From positions 1 to 13,894 of the forward strand of contig CAJVPJ010000970.1 in NCBI GenBank assembly GCA_910592205.1: DNA of 13,894 bases. The letters run 5' to 3'. The notes under the pieces are model-generated. The model had not been told where the DNA came from and did not search any database. It saw only the letters and a list, made by a program, of their open reading frames with translations. Shown in pieces: positions 1-10,758 of this stretch; positions within the stretch are counted from its first letter, which is position 1; each line of letters opens with the position of its first letter. The stretch is from Paraglomus occultum (taxonomy: Eukaryota; Glomeromycota; Glomeromycetes; Paraglomerales; Paraglomeraceae). A program made the translations under genes and the position numbers.

Positions 1-276
1 TTTTTTTTGCCTTTCCTTGGCTCTTTCTTGGGTTTGTAGTTGAAGCCGCCGGCGAATTAAATTTACTATTTCATCGTAATCCTCTTTTTCAAAATCACTC
101 GGTTTAAAAATATTTTTGCGAAGAGAGCAAATAAAGTATTCGCTAATGGAAAAAATATTGCCGTTGTCTGCTACTAGTCCGTAATCGGAAAGTTCGCTTA
201 AATCTCCGCTGGCGATTTCTTTTCTTAAATCCGTTTTAATGCGATTAGCCAGGACTTTTTTTTGATTATCTGTCAT
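1..276 (-). CDS. Hypothetical protein, N-terminal part (runs off window start)
   Basis: An open frame of 92 codons begins with ATG (CAT on the plus strand at 274-276) and runs without a stop to base 1, so the C-terminus lies outside the window. The protein begins MTDNQKKVLANRIKTDLRKE. It is hydrophilic and probably cytoplasmic. It holds alternating acidic and basic helices and ends in a very basic, Gln/Arg/Lys-rich helix (residues 75-92) that could start a coiled coil. There is no signal peptide or membrane segment, and no Trp, so UGA usage cannot be judged. No clear Shine-Dalgarno sequence precedes the ATG. It is divergent from tilS across 130 AT-rich bases. I do not recognise the family and assign no function. 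Confidence 0.6.
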   Translation of the reverse strand, partial: MTDNQKKVLANRIKTDLRKEIASGDLSELSDYGLVADNGNIFSISEYFICSLRKNIFKPSDFEKEDYDEIVNLIRRRLQLQTQERAKERQKK

Positions 277-396
277 AATTTTAACTTTATTGTTAATTTA
301 TATTTTAGTTTCCTTTTAATTTATTTTACAAACTTTTTGGAATAAGGTCAACTTTTAGCAAAAAAATAATTTATCAAATAAAAGAATCATTAGCAT

Positions 397-402
397 TATA
401 AT
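397..402 (+). promoter_or_regulatory. Consensus -10 box (TATAAT) just before tilS
   Basis: A perfect TATAAT lies only 4 bases before the TTG chosen as the tilS start. No good -35 hexamer is found 16-18 bases upstream; TTATCA at 371-376 would need a 20-base spacer. If this is the real -10 box, transcription would begin near 408-410, so the message would be leaderless or translation would begin a little further in. Perfect TATAAT strings also occur by chance in DNA this AT-rich. Confidence 0.4.
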
Positions 403-406
403 AAAA

Positions 407-1327
407 TTGTTTAACCAAAAAATTTTAGATAAAAATAAACTGTATATAGTAGCCGTTTCGGGCGGTCCTGACAGCATGTTTTTGCTGGAAAGAATGCGTT
501 GCGAAAGATGTAATTTAGTGGCTGCCCATGTCAATTATAAAAAAAGAGAGAACAGTGATTATGACGAAAAATTAGTGAGAAATTATTGTCAAAAATACTC
601 TTTGCTCTGTGAAGTTTACCAAGCAAAAGGTTCGGAATACAGTTCCATTAGCAATTTTCAGGATAGAGCCCGCCAAATCCGTTATGATTTTTTCGCAAAG
701 TTAACTGAAAAGTATCAAACTAAATATATTGTAGTAGCCCACCATTTAGACGACCATTTAGAAACCTATTGGCTACAAAAACAAAGAAAGTCATTAGTTG
801 AATATTGAGGACTGCCTGCAAAAACTAAACAAGGAAAATATTGAATACTGCGTCCTCTTTTGTCTCTTAATAAGCAACAGATTTACCAGCGCTTAGCCCA
901 AAACAAAATAAACTATGCCGTTGATACTACTAACCAACTGCCTATTTATCAGCGCAATATTGTCCGGCAGAAATTAGACAGTTTAAGCAAAGAGGAAAAA
1001 AAGATTCTTGCCAAGGAAATTAAAGAAAAAAACCAAGAGTTAAGAAAAATTAAAAAGTTAGTTAAAGTCGCTGTTAAACAGTTAATTATTTCTCCTGTTG
1101 TTCTTAAACTTGATAAAGGAAATGAATATTTGCCAGAAGTTTATTTACGTTTGCTTTATTTTTGAATTAACCAAGCCACGAACGGAATCCTCCAAAAAAG
1201 GAAAAAAAGTCTCCTTAACGAGGTTTATAAGCAATTATTTACAAGCCAAAAAAAAAACTTAATTATAAAATTAGGGAACAATTTCCGGATAGTTAAAACG
1301 GGTCGTCAAGCCCTTATTTCGTCTTAA
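407..1327 (+). CDS. tilS: tRNA(Ile)-lysidine synthase TilS
   Basis: TilS uses ATP to join lysine to C34 of the CAU-anticodon tRNA-Ile, switching it to AUA decoding and Ile charging. The 306-residue product has the PP-loop ATP pyrophosphatase motif SGGPDS at 18-23, the AHHLDDHLET motif at 111-120 and the DTTNQ...RNIVR segment that follows in TilS. The frame crosses in-frame TGA at 806, at 842 (KYW-ILRPLL) and at 1163, all read as Trp, and stops at TAA 1325-1327. TTG at 407 is the best start because it leaves 17 residues before the PP-loop; ATT or ATA codons just upstream cannot be excluded, and there is no Shine-Dalgarno sequence. The C-terminal half is Lys-rich and short, as in mycoplasmal TilS. 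It is followed after 23 bases by ftsH, the gene order common in Firmicutes. Confidence 0.92.
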
Positions 1328-1350
1328 AAATATATTAATATTAACAAATA

Positions 1351-3339
1351 ATGAAAGAAAAAGAACCGCCAAAAAAAATTAAAAAGTCTTCGGAAACAGG
1401 GAAATGGCTAGGTCCAGTAATAATTTTACTTCTTCTGATAATAGGAGGGGTTTTGCTTTTTATGCATTTTTCTTCACCTGACATAAAGCAATTTGAGATG
1501 AGGAAGAAAGATGATGGAACGATTGTAATTTACAATCTGACTGAAGAAGAAATTGACAAGATAGATTGACAAAAAGCGGAATGTGCGAGCCATCCATGGG
1601 GAGAGAAGACCCAATACCGCCTCTATGGAGAAGGGAAAAATTTCTTCAAGCGGCTGATTGGTAAGCCCACCATCTACTCTACTCTTAGTTCTGCTGAGCC
1701 TCATGAGGTAAGGGATAAGGAGATTGAATTTAGCGGCCTCATTAACAAAAGCAAGGTAAAAAAAATTCACACTACTCAACTTCTTCGTGGTAGGTTTGAC
1801 CTGTTCAAGGAGGAAAAGTCGATTAGTATCTGAGATATATTTAAATTCCTTTTTTACGTCGCTTCTTTCATTGTCTCTCTTTATTTTGTTGACATGATTT
1901 TTGGCACTAATTTTATTGGTTTTATTTCTTATCCTTTTCGGAATTGAAAAAAAGGAGGAGGAGAGGTTGGCATTCCGCGCGCGAGGTTCAAGGATGTTGG
2001 TGGGCTACAAGAGGCTAAGGAGGAATTAGGAGAAGTAGTTTCTTATTTTCATAACCCGCAGTCTTTTTGGCAACGAGGGGCCAAGGTGCCAAAGGGGGTG
2101 CTGTTGGTTGGTCCACCCGGCAATGGCAAGACTTTATTGGCTAAGGCTTTAGCAGGAGAATGTCGTTTGCCTTTTCTCTTTCGCTCTGGTTCTGAATTTG
2201 AAGAAATGATGGTTGGGGTCGGTGCCCGACGAGTGCGGGAACTTTTTCAGCAGGCTCGTAGTTATCCCCAAGGCTGTATTGTGTTTATTGATGAAATTGA
2301 CTCGATTGGTCGGAAAAGATATTCCCGGAATACTGGTCACGCCGAACAAACTTTAAACCAATTGCTAAATGAATTAGATGGCTTTCATCCTCGTGATAAT
2401 ATTGTTATTTTGGCGGCCACTAATTCCTTAAAAGTCTTAGATAACGCGCTTTTGCGACCCGGTCGGTTTGACCGTCAAATTTACATACCTCTCCCCAATT
2501 TAAAAGGACGGCGGGAGATTATTAGGATTTGTACTCGCAAACTGCCACTTAAATCGGACGTTGATTTAGAGGAAATTGTCGCCATGACTAAAGGTCTAAG
2601 TGGAGCTCAAATCACTAACATGTTTAACGAGGCCTCTATTTTAAGTATCCGTCATGGCGAAAAATTTATTGACTATGAAATGATTTTTGAGGCTTATGAC
2701 CGGGTGCTAATGGGCCCCTCTTTAACCAGCCAAACCCTCACCCCTGCTAAAAAAAGGATAATTGCTTACCACGAGGCTGGTCATGCGGTTATTGGCATGA
2801 GTTTGTCGGAAACGGTTGTCAAAAAAATTACCATTGTCCCACGTTTACATGCTGGTGGCTATACTTGAATCGACTTGTACGGAGAACAAGGAGACGATTA
2901 TATGCTTAATAAGGCCCAAATGCTTGCTAATGTTATGACTTTTTTAGGCGGACGAGCCAGCGAAGAGTTAATTTTTGGTCTAGATTACATTACTGGAGGA
3001 GCCTGAGATGATTTCAAAAAGGCTTCGGGAATTGTGCGTGATTTAATTTTACATTATGGAATGTCTGACTTAGGGATTATTCCAACCCAAGAATCTTTTT
3101 TTTACGGAGAAGAAATGTTAACTGCCGAATTGCCAGAAACTGCTAAGCAAAAAATTGAGAATGAGCGAGAAAAAATAATGAACCAATGTTGAAAAAAAGT
3201 TAAAGTAATACTGCGAAAAAAAAGACGAGTGTTAAACTTATTAGCCGAAGTTCTTTTAACAAAAAACTCACTCCAAAAGGAAGAGATTAACTACATTTTT
3301 ATCAATCAAATTTCTCCTTATACACCATTACTAAATTAG
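1351..3339 (+). CDS. ftsH: ATP-dependent membrane zinc protease FtsH
   Basis: A 662-residue AAA+ protease that extracts and degrades membrane and misfolded proteins, working as a membrane-bound hexamer. A basic N-terminus precedes a first membrane span (about 19-40). An extracytoplasmic segment follows, then a second span (about 163-186). The AAA domain has Walker A GPPGNGKT (254-261), Walker B VFIDEID (311-317) and the second region of homology ending LLRPGRFDRQIY. The M41 protease domain has the zinc motif HEAGH (474-478), then GGYTW and LGGRASEE (532-539). In-frame TGA at 1567, 1831, 1945, 2866, 3004 and 3190 are read as Trp; the one at 2866 lies between HEAGH and the rest of the protease domain, so under the standard code the enzyme would be cut there. 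The extracytoplasmic segment (about 41-160) is poorly conserved. It sits 23 bases after tilS and 9 before the next gene. Confidence 0.95.
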
Positions 3340-3348
3340 AAAACTGCG

Positions 3349-4899
3349 ATGAAAAAAAAACAACAAAAGACTGAAATAAATAACTCACAAAACCAAGGGA
3401 CTTATAATATTTGACAGCAATATAATGAGTTTATTCGTCGCCTTTATTTAGAAAAACCGGTAAAAAAACCTACTGGTAAACAGTTAACTTTCAAGTATTT
3501 AAGTAAATTAGCCATAGTTTTTATTGGCGCTTTATTTACTACCCTCACTTTTTACTTTTTAATTGACCCCAATGGCCTTTATAATAGCGGTTTAAACGGC
3601 TTGTTACAAGCTTTTTCTAAGTTAATAGTTGGTCGTAGTACTAACATTGGTTGAGTTCATTATTACCTTATCTATTATGGTTTAGGATTATTAACTAATA
3701 TTCTTTTTATCCTGGCTTTGCGGGCTTTTTTCAAGGCAAAACTAGAAATAATCAGCACCTCGATTTTTTACGTTTTATCCCAGATTGTTTGAACCCAAAT
3801 ATTTGGGCTTCTTAAATTGCGAGAGTATGTTTTCAATCGTTTTAATCCTAGCAGTTGGCAAGGGTTAAGCGCCAGCAGTCAATTATCTTTCACTTTACCA
3901 TATTACATAGTCATTGCGATTGTGGCTGCGATTATTCACACTTATGGCTATAGTTTAATTTTCCAAGCTCAGGCTACCCCAGGAGGCTTAGAGATTTTTA
4001 CTTCCCATTTTTCTTCACGCAAGGGGAAAAAAAAGGTTTCAATCAGCACCCTCATGAAGATTTTTGGGCTGGTTATTATTTTTTTGGTTACCTTAATTAA
4101 TTTCACGATGATAGAGGATAATTCGAAAATGAAGGAAAGCCTTCTCCAAAAAGAAATTGAGGAACAGAAGGAAAAGTTGGAAGAAAAAGGACTTAAAATA
4201 AAAGGAAAAGAAACACGAATTGTCTTGAAGGGCTGAGAAGAGGATATGAAAAATGCTAAGCAGTTAGAAAAAGAGGAGAACCGAAACATCAAAAAAATTT
4301 TTGAAATTAGGGAAAGAAATCGTCCTCTCACTTCCCTTCTGAAAAACAAAACAGGATATCAAAAATTGGAGGATTATCCCCAAGAAGTAGATTATTATCT
4401 CGCAGAGAGTGCGGAAAAAAAGAATAAGTTAGAAAAGGAGAAGAAAGAAATTGAAAAAGAATTACCCAATGCTTCGGGGACAGAATTAGTCAAAAAGTTG
4501 CAGAGAAATAATGATTTAGAAACAAGAATTAAGGAACTAACTAAAGAGCAGCAACGAAATATTATTCCAAAGTATTTAAGTTATATTACCAATAATGAGC
4601 GATTATGAGCGACCATGATTTACATTTTTCTTTCCTCGTTCCTGATTAGTCAAATCTTCCCTCGCGACCAAATTGTTCTACTTCGTCTCCATTCCTTGAC
4701 GGAAGAAGATCGTAACAAAGGCTTAAAATTGTTAAAAAAATACTCCCCTATTTACTACACAGTTTACCGGAAAAAGGGTGAAAAAGAAGAAGTTATTTAC
4801 GTGGTAAATTGTCATTTGAGTAAATGAAACTATTATCTGCTTTCTCCCTCCTTAAAACGAGTTGGAACACCTTATTCCAGCGAAGCTAACATAAGTTAA
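3349..4899 (+). CDS. YitT-family membrane protein with a long coiled-coil insertion
   Basis: A 516-residue membrane protein whose frame crosses TGA codons read as Trp. Predicted spans lie near 52-72, 105-127, 136-156, 184-207 and 236-253. The ATPGGLEIFTSHFS stretch after the fourth span resembles the small-residue loop of the YitT (DUF161) family. Residues about 440-505 resemble the cytosolic DUF2179 tail of that family (QIVLLRLHSLTEED, then a short beta strand VIYVVN). Between the fifth span and a probable sixth (421-438) lies about 150 residues of very charged Lys/Glu helix (255-405), probably coiled coil, which I do not expect in an ordinary YitT protein. Substrate and function of the family are unknown. 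The stop codon lies in a weak hairpin (ATAAG/CTTAT, 4891-4905), and rnc begins 17 bases later. I am fairly sure of a YitT-type membrane protein, less so of the exact topology. Confidence 0.7.
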
Positions 4900-4916
4900 T
4901 CTTATAAAAAGATTTA

Positions 4917-5669
4917 ATGGTTTATCGATTAAAAAAAATAAGTAAAATAATTGAAAGCATTAAGGATACGGAAAATTTTAAGCAGGCTTTTACCCATACT
5001 TCTTACCTTAATGAATTAAAACTAAGGAGAAGTTCTGACTCAGAGCCAAGTTCAGAAAATAATGAGAAGCCTATTTTCTCTTACGAAACTTTGGAATTTT
5101 TAGGGGACAGCGTATTAAATTTTCATACTAGCCTTTTTATTTACCACAAGTTCCCTAATTATGCCGAAGGGCAAATGAGTAAATTGAAACAGTTAATGGT
5201 ACAAGAGGACACACTGGCTTGCTTAAGTAAGGAAATTGGCTTAGGGGAATTTCTTCAATTAGGAATGGGGGAGAGAAAAAACCATGGGGCCGAGAAAGAA
5301 AGCATATTAGCTGATATATTCGAATCCTTTGTGGCAGCCTTGTATTTAGAAAAAGGTAGCAAAATGGTTCACCGCTTTCTTAGTCTAACTGTCTTTACTT
5401 GGATTGAAGGTAAAGAAAATATGATTTGGGATTATAAAAGCCAATTACAAGAATATTGTCAAGCACATAAGGGCCGAGTTAATTACCGACTAAAAGGAAA
5501 AAAAATAATAAGAGAAGGACACCAACAGTTATTCATTGTGGAAGTAGAAGTAAATGACGGACCAAGGACTTTTTGGGAAAGTGGAGAAGGTCGTAGCAAA
5601 AGTAAAGCCGAGCAGCAGGCCGCTGCTAAAGCGATTAAAAAACTAGGCATTGAAGAGGAAAAGAATTAA
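4917..5669 (+). CDS. rnc: Ribonuclease III
   Basis: RNase III cuts double-stranded RNA, including rRNA precursors, with magnesium as cofactor and as a homodimer. The 250-residue product has the signature ETLEFLGDSVL (57-67), with E60 and D64, and the second catalytic pair D133/E136 in LADIFESFVAALYLEKG. Residues about 171-245 form the double-stranded RNA-binding domain, starting WDYKSQLQEY and ending in the helix KSKAEQQAAAKAIKKL. All three Trp codons here are TGG, unlike the neighbouring genes. A Ser/Glu/Asn-rich insertion (about 38-52) lies in the loop before the signature motif. The ATG at 4917 is the only sensible start, giving a normal N-terminal helix. It ends the tilS-ftsH-YitT-rnc series and converges on the LRR gene across 52 bases. 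The smc and ftsY genes that often follow rnc are absent. Confidence 0.95.
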   Translation: MVYRLKKISKIIESIKDTENFKQAFTHTSYLNELKLRRSSDSEPSSENNEKPIFSYETLEFLGDSVLNFHTSLFIYHKFPNYAEGQMSKLKQLMVQEDTLACLSKEIGLGEFLQLGMGERKNHGAEKESILADIFESFVAALYLEKGSKMVHRFLSLTVFTWIEGKENMIWDYKSQLQEYCQAHKGRVNYRLKGKKIIREGHQQLFIVEVEVNDGPRTFWESGEGRSKSKAEQQAAAKAIKKLGIEEEKN

Positions 5670-5721
5670 AAATATTACGTTTAATAAGAAAAAAAAATTT
5701 CGTTGTTCAGAAAAATGTTAT

Positions 5722-6909
5722 TTATTTTTTAACTGTTAATTTATTTATTTGCTCCCTCAGTTCTTTAATTTCTTTTTGTTGCTTCTTTAATTCCTCCCCT
5801 GTTAATTCAGTTTGAGTTCCTTGGTCTTGGGTTTCTGGTTCGGTTAATTTATTTATAACTTTAATAGTTCCTTCTAGTTCTTTAATTTTTTGTTCCTTTT
5901 GCTTATTCTCTCGATTAAGTTTTAAGTATTCTTCTTCAAACTGTTGGAGAATGCTTTTTAACCTAAGATCTTCGCGAGGTGGATTTTGTTGGTAAAAGTT
6001 ATCCATGGCTTTCATCGCGTCCTCGTGGGTCTCTCTTTCCTCCTCTATCTCTTCCCTTAATTGTTTTTTTACTTCTTCCAAGATTTTAATGATTTTAATT
6101 TGGGTTTCTAGACGAATAATTTTAACCTCTTTATTAGGTTCATTTTGAACAATATAATCCAAGACTTCTTGGCCTTGTTTAATTTTGTTTTTTAAGGCTT
6201 CTATTCATTTATCTTTGCTATCCTCATTAATAAAATATTCTGGTCTAGCAATTAGCATTTTTTCCGGATGGGCTAATTGTCAGGCTTCGAGATCGTAGTT
6301 GAAGGGTCTTAATTCATTTTGGATAGCCAAACATTTGGCATTGGTGTCGTGGGAGGAGCATTCAATTTCGGAATATTTTCCTCCCTGAGTGGCTTGGGCT
6401 AAACTCATTGGTAAGTATTCTAGTCCCTCATTTACATCAGTGGCTTCGATACAAATATTTCTTAATTTAGTTAAGTTTTGTCAAGACTGAAAGGATCCAA
6501 AGAATTTATTATATCCTATTTTTAACTCTCTTAAATTAGTAAATCTACTAAAGACAGCAATGTCGGTGGGCTGGATATTGTTGCATCAAATTTCTAATTC
6601 TTCTAATTTCTCGGGATGAGGCAAAGTATTTAAAAAGTCTACTGAAGTGAATTGATTTTTAGAGCAAACTAATATCTTTAAATTCCCACACTGACTTAAA
6701 TCTAAACTAGTAAGTTGGTTTTTAAAAAAATTTAATTTCTCTAAATTCACAAAACCAGATAAATCCAAAGAGCCTTCTAGGTTTTGGTAAATAATACGCA
6801 AATTAAAAATCATGGGTCTTTTTGCACCGAAATTTTTTTCATCTTTCTCGAAAATGCACTTCCCTTCTTTTGGATACCATTTGTCTAATCATTCTTGAGC
6901 ATTTACCAT
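5722..6909 (-). CDS. Leucine-rich-repeat protein with C-terminal coiled coil (endosymbiont/AM-fungus type)
   Basis: A 395-residue protein reading through TGA codons as Trp (the first at W7). It opens VNAQEWLDKWYPKE, the start I recognise from LRR proteins of mycoplasma-related endobacteria of AM fungi. Leucine-rich repeats run from about 42 to 170 with units such as LEGSLDLSGFVNLEKL and NQLTSLDLSQCGNLKIL, then NLTKL and EGLEYLP. This is followed by a linker holding several Cys and His, then about 135 residues of Glu/Lys-rich coiled coil (260-395) with a Pro/Gln/Thr break (356-370). There is no signal peptide or membrane span, so cytoplasmic location or non-classical export are both possible. 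LRRs are protein-binding scaffolds; the partner is unknown. ATG at 6909 is chosen over M33 because it restores the conserved N-terminus. It lies 53 bases downstream of ymdB. Confidence 0.85.
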
Positions 6910-6912
6910 AAT

Positions 6913-6948
6913 ATAACAATTTTATATTTTAACGCTATGTATTGTTAT
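6913..6948 (-). promoter_or_regulatory. 8-bp inverted repeat around a -10-like box upstream of the LRR gene
   Basis: ATAACAAT (6913-6920) and ATTGTTAT (6941-6948) form a perfect inverted repeat with 20 bases between. On the minus strand the interval holds TATAAA (plus 6921-6926), placed about 11 bases before the LRR start codon at 6909. The layout fits an operator flanking a promoter, or an RNA hairpin in the ymdB-LRR gap. No U-tract follows on the minus strand, so it is not a standard terminator. Inverted repeats of A/T bases also arise by chance. Confidence 0.35.
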
Positions 6949-6962
6949 TTGTTTTATTAATT

Positions 6963-7736
6963 TTAAAACACTTTTTTAATTCTTCTAATATTTAGTAGTT
7001 TATTGCTATCGTCGTCAAACTCAAAAATAACCCCATTAAATTGTCCGTTATCTTCATGAGGAGTCATTTTAGCTGGTAAACCATATTTAGCTCTTTGAAA
7101 AATCACTTCTGGCTTGGCGCCAATGACTCCCCCGTAAGGACCAGTCATTCCGAGGTCAGTAATAAATCCAGTTCCTCTTGGTAAGGTTCTTTCGTCAGCC
7201 GTTTGCACGTGAGTATGAGTTCCCCATAAAGCACTGATTTTGCCATCAAAATATAAAGCCAAAGCAATTTTTTCAGCTGTGGTCTCAGCATGATAATCGA
7301 CAAGGTGAATATCACAGTCTTGTAAATTTAGTACTTTTTCTAGGACAAAAAAAGGGTTTTCTGTAGCCATTGGCATGAAATTAGTTCCTAATAAATTAGT
7401 AATCCGAATTTTCTTGCCTTTAATCTTTGTCAAAATAGTTCCGGGTCCAGGGTGATAGGGATTAGAATTGAGTGGTCTTAACAAATCGGGTACTTCTGTG
7501 ATATACTTTTTGGTTTCTTCGACAGCAAAAATATGATTGCCAGAAGTCATTATATCAATCCCATAATTTTTTAACTCTTGGTAATGGTTGCGGGATATTC
7601 CTTTGCCGTGGGTAGTGTTTTCCACGTTAGCAATAATCAGGTCAATCTCATGCTCATTTTTTAACTTTGGAAGGCAATCTTTAATGACTCGACGACCAGT
7701 TTTACCAAATATATCGCCAATTGCTAATACTTTCAT
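6963..7736 (-). CDS. ymdB: YmdB-family metallophosphoesterase
   Basis: A 257-residue calcineurin-like phosphoesterase of the YmdB type, which uses a di-metal centre and is known as a 2',3'-cyclic-nucleotide phosphodiesterase affecting gene expression in Bacillus. All the metal ligands expected from the family are visible: D8 in IGDIFGKTGRR, E39/N40 in ANVENTTHG, N67 in SGNHIF, H149 in DYHAETTAEK, and H174/H176 in GTHTHVQTAD. The length is normal for the family. The open frame extends upstream of codon 1 to 8009, but that part overlaps rpmH on the other strand and is not protein-like for this family; the ATG at 7736 leaves the usual 7 residues before the first Asp. It is divergent from rpmH across 86 bases and is followed by the LRR gene. 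Confidence 0.95.
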   Translation of the reverse strand: MKVLAIGDIFGKTGRRVIKDCLPKLKNEHEIDLIIANVENTTHGKGISRNHYQELKNYGIDIMTSGNHIFAVEETKKYITEVPDLLRPLNSNPYHPGPGTILTKIKGKKIRITNLLGTNFMPMATENPFFVLEKVLNLQDCDIHLVDYHAETTAEKIALALYFDGKISALWGTHTHVQTADERTLPRGTGFITDLGMTGPYGGVIGAKPEVIFQRAKYGLPAKMTPHEDNGQFNGVIFEFDDDSNKLLNIRRIKKVF

Positions 7737-7784
7737 TGTTAATTTATTTTTTGAGATAGAGGCAAAAACGAGACTAGACATAAA

Positions 7785-7790
7785 TATAAT
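7785..7790 (+). promoter_or_regulatory. Likely -10 box for rpmH
   Basis: TATAAT lies 32 bases upstream of the rpmH ATG in the divergent ymdB-rpmH gap, a normal promoter distance. No convincing -35 hexamer sits 16-18 bases before it. TTGAGA at 7751-7756 is too far away (28 bases). Confidence 0.45.
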
Positions 7791-7822
7791 TAATATAAAC
7801 GTTAAAAATAATTTATTGAGAT

Positions 7823-7951
7823 ATGAAACGAACCTATCAACCCAAGAAAAAGAAAAGAAAAAGAAAGCATGGATTCTTAACTCGCATGAAAAAAAATTAT
7901 TCCGTAATTGTGGCCCGTCGTGCCAAAGGCCGCTGAGAATTAACAGTTTAG
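7823..7951 (+). CDS. rpmH: 50S ribosomal protein L34
   Basis: A 42-residue, very basic protein beginning [18 protein letters not shown], the universal start of L34, followed by LTRM and the ARRAKGR motif, and ending ELTV. L34 binds 23S rRNA in the large subunit. Codon 38, just after ARRAKGR, is TGA read as Trp, so even this core gene uses the altered code; under the standard code L34 would lose its last five residues. In most bacteria rpmH is followed by rnpA and yidC and lies beside dnaA. Here the next gene, 40 bases on, is an unrelated membrane protein, so that ancestral cluster is broken up. Confidence 0.95.
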
Positions 7952-7991
7952 ATAGAGAACAAAAATATATAAAATAAATTGTTCTACTTAT

Positions 7992-10059
<2,068 letters not shown>

Positions 10060-10070
10060 AAAATATTATT

Positions 10071-10313
10071 ATGAAAAGCCCCAACCTTCAATTAAAACAA
10101 GTTCCGAACAAAATATTCCTTACCGAGCTGCAAAACCGCTTGCGGGAAAATAAAATCAAAGAAAAAGAATTAGCCAAAATATTAAGTGAGTTAACTTTTG
10201 CTCAAAACGAGCAACAATTATCCACCGCTTATGAGGAATGGGCCAATGACCCTGAGGAACAGTCTGAAATAAAGGAATGAAAAGGAGTAGAAAGAGATAA
10301 TTGGGACAAATAA
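10071..10313 (+). CDS. Putative antitoxin partner of the downstream MazF-type toxin
   Basis: An 80-residue hydrophilic protein, mainly charged helix, with no membrane segment. It reads through TGA at 10278 (W70) and stops at TAA 10311-10313, one base before the mazF start. Small size, predicted helical structure, acidic C-terminus (DPEEQSEIKEW) and tight spacing to a MazF-family gene are the usual marks of an antitoxin that wraps its toxin. I do not see a canonical MazE or PemI DNA-binding domain, so the call rests on position. The gene begins 11 bases after gltX and may be transcribed with it. It lacks a Shine-Dalgarno sequence; AAAGGAG at 10281-10287, inside this gene, is 27 bases before the next ATG and so too far to serve it. 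Confidence 0.55.
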
Positions 10314-10314
10314 A

Positions 10315-10758
10315 ATGGATATTTCAGAAAAACAGTTAGCTGATAAAATTTCCGAAATAAATCCTTATCGGGGTGAGGTATATCTAGTGGAAATAATTGA
10401 CGCCCAAGGCTACGAGCAGAAAGGCAATGATGATGATGAGCGTTTAGCAGTAGTAGTTTCCAACAACCAGCAAAACGCGAAAAAGAATGTAATTGTTATT
10501 GTTCCTCTTTCCAGTAAAGTCAAAAAAATTTATCCTTTTCAAGTGGCTACTTTCTTCCAAGGCAAACCCGGCAAAGCCAAATGCGAACAAGTAAGAGCCA
10601 TTACCATTGAAAGATTTAAGGAAAAATTGGGCGAGCTGACTGAAAAAGAAATGAATGAAATTGAGGAGAAGTTGGTTTTTGTTTTACATTTAGAGGGTTT
10701 GATAAAACGGAAAGTTCAAGCCGTGGTCCAAAAATATTTAAAGTTAAGTAGACTATAA
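10315..10758 (+). CDS. mazF: MazF/PemK-family endoribonuclease toxin
   Basis: A 147-residue protein of the MazF/PemK family, whose members cut single-stranded RNA at short sequences and are neutralised by the neighbouring antitoxin. Family marks are YRGEVYLV (18-25), the Arg-to-VVVSN strand (43-50), VPLSSK (63-68) and CEQVRAI (90-96), followed by the C-terminal helix GELTEKEMNEIEEKL. The Arg and the Ser/Thr that family members use in these strands are present (R43, S66/S67). It carries about 17 extra residues before the usual start and about 20 basic residues after the usual end. It contains no Trp. It looks intact and follows its putative antitoxin by one base. Such modules usually autoregulate, but no operator was found in the 11-base gap to gltX. 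Confidence 0.85.
   Translation: MDISEKQLADKISEINPYRGEVYLVEIIDAQGYEQKGNDDDERLAVVVSNNQQNAKKNVIVIVPLSSKVKKIYPFQVATFFQGKPGKAKCEQVRAITIERFKEKLGELTEKEMNEIEEKLVFVLHLEGLIKRKVQAVVQKYLKLSRL

Noticed and set aside
1474-2349. Two minus-strand open frames (1474-1779 and 2149-2349)
   Set aside because: Both lie wholly opposite ftsH, whose AAA and protease motifs are continuous on the plus strand.
3969-4349. 126-codon minus-strand open frame rich in Phe and Ser
   Set aside because: It is the antisense of the Lys/Glu-rich coiled coil of the YitT-type gene, a common artefact.
7588-7977. 129-codon plus-strand open frame
   Set aside because: It is antisense to ymdB and out of frame with rpmH; the L34 frame is unmistakable.
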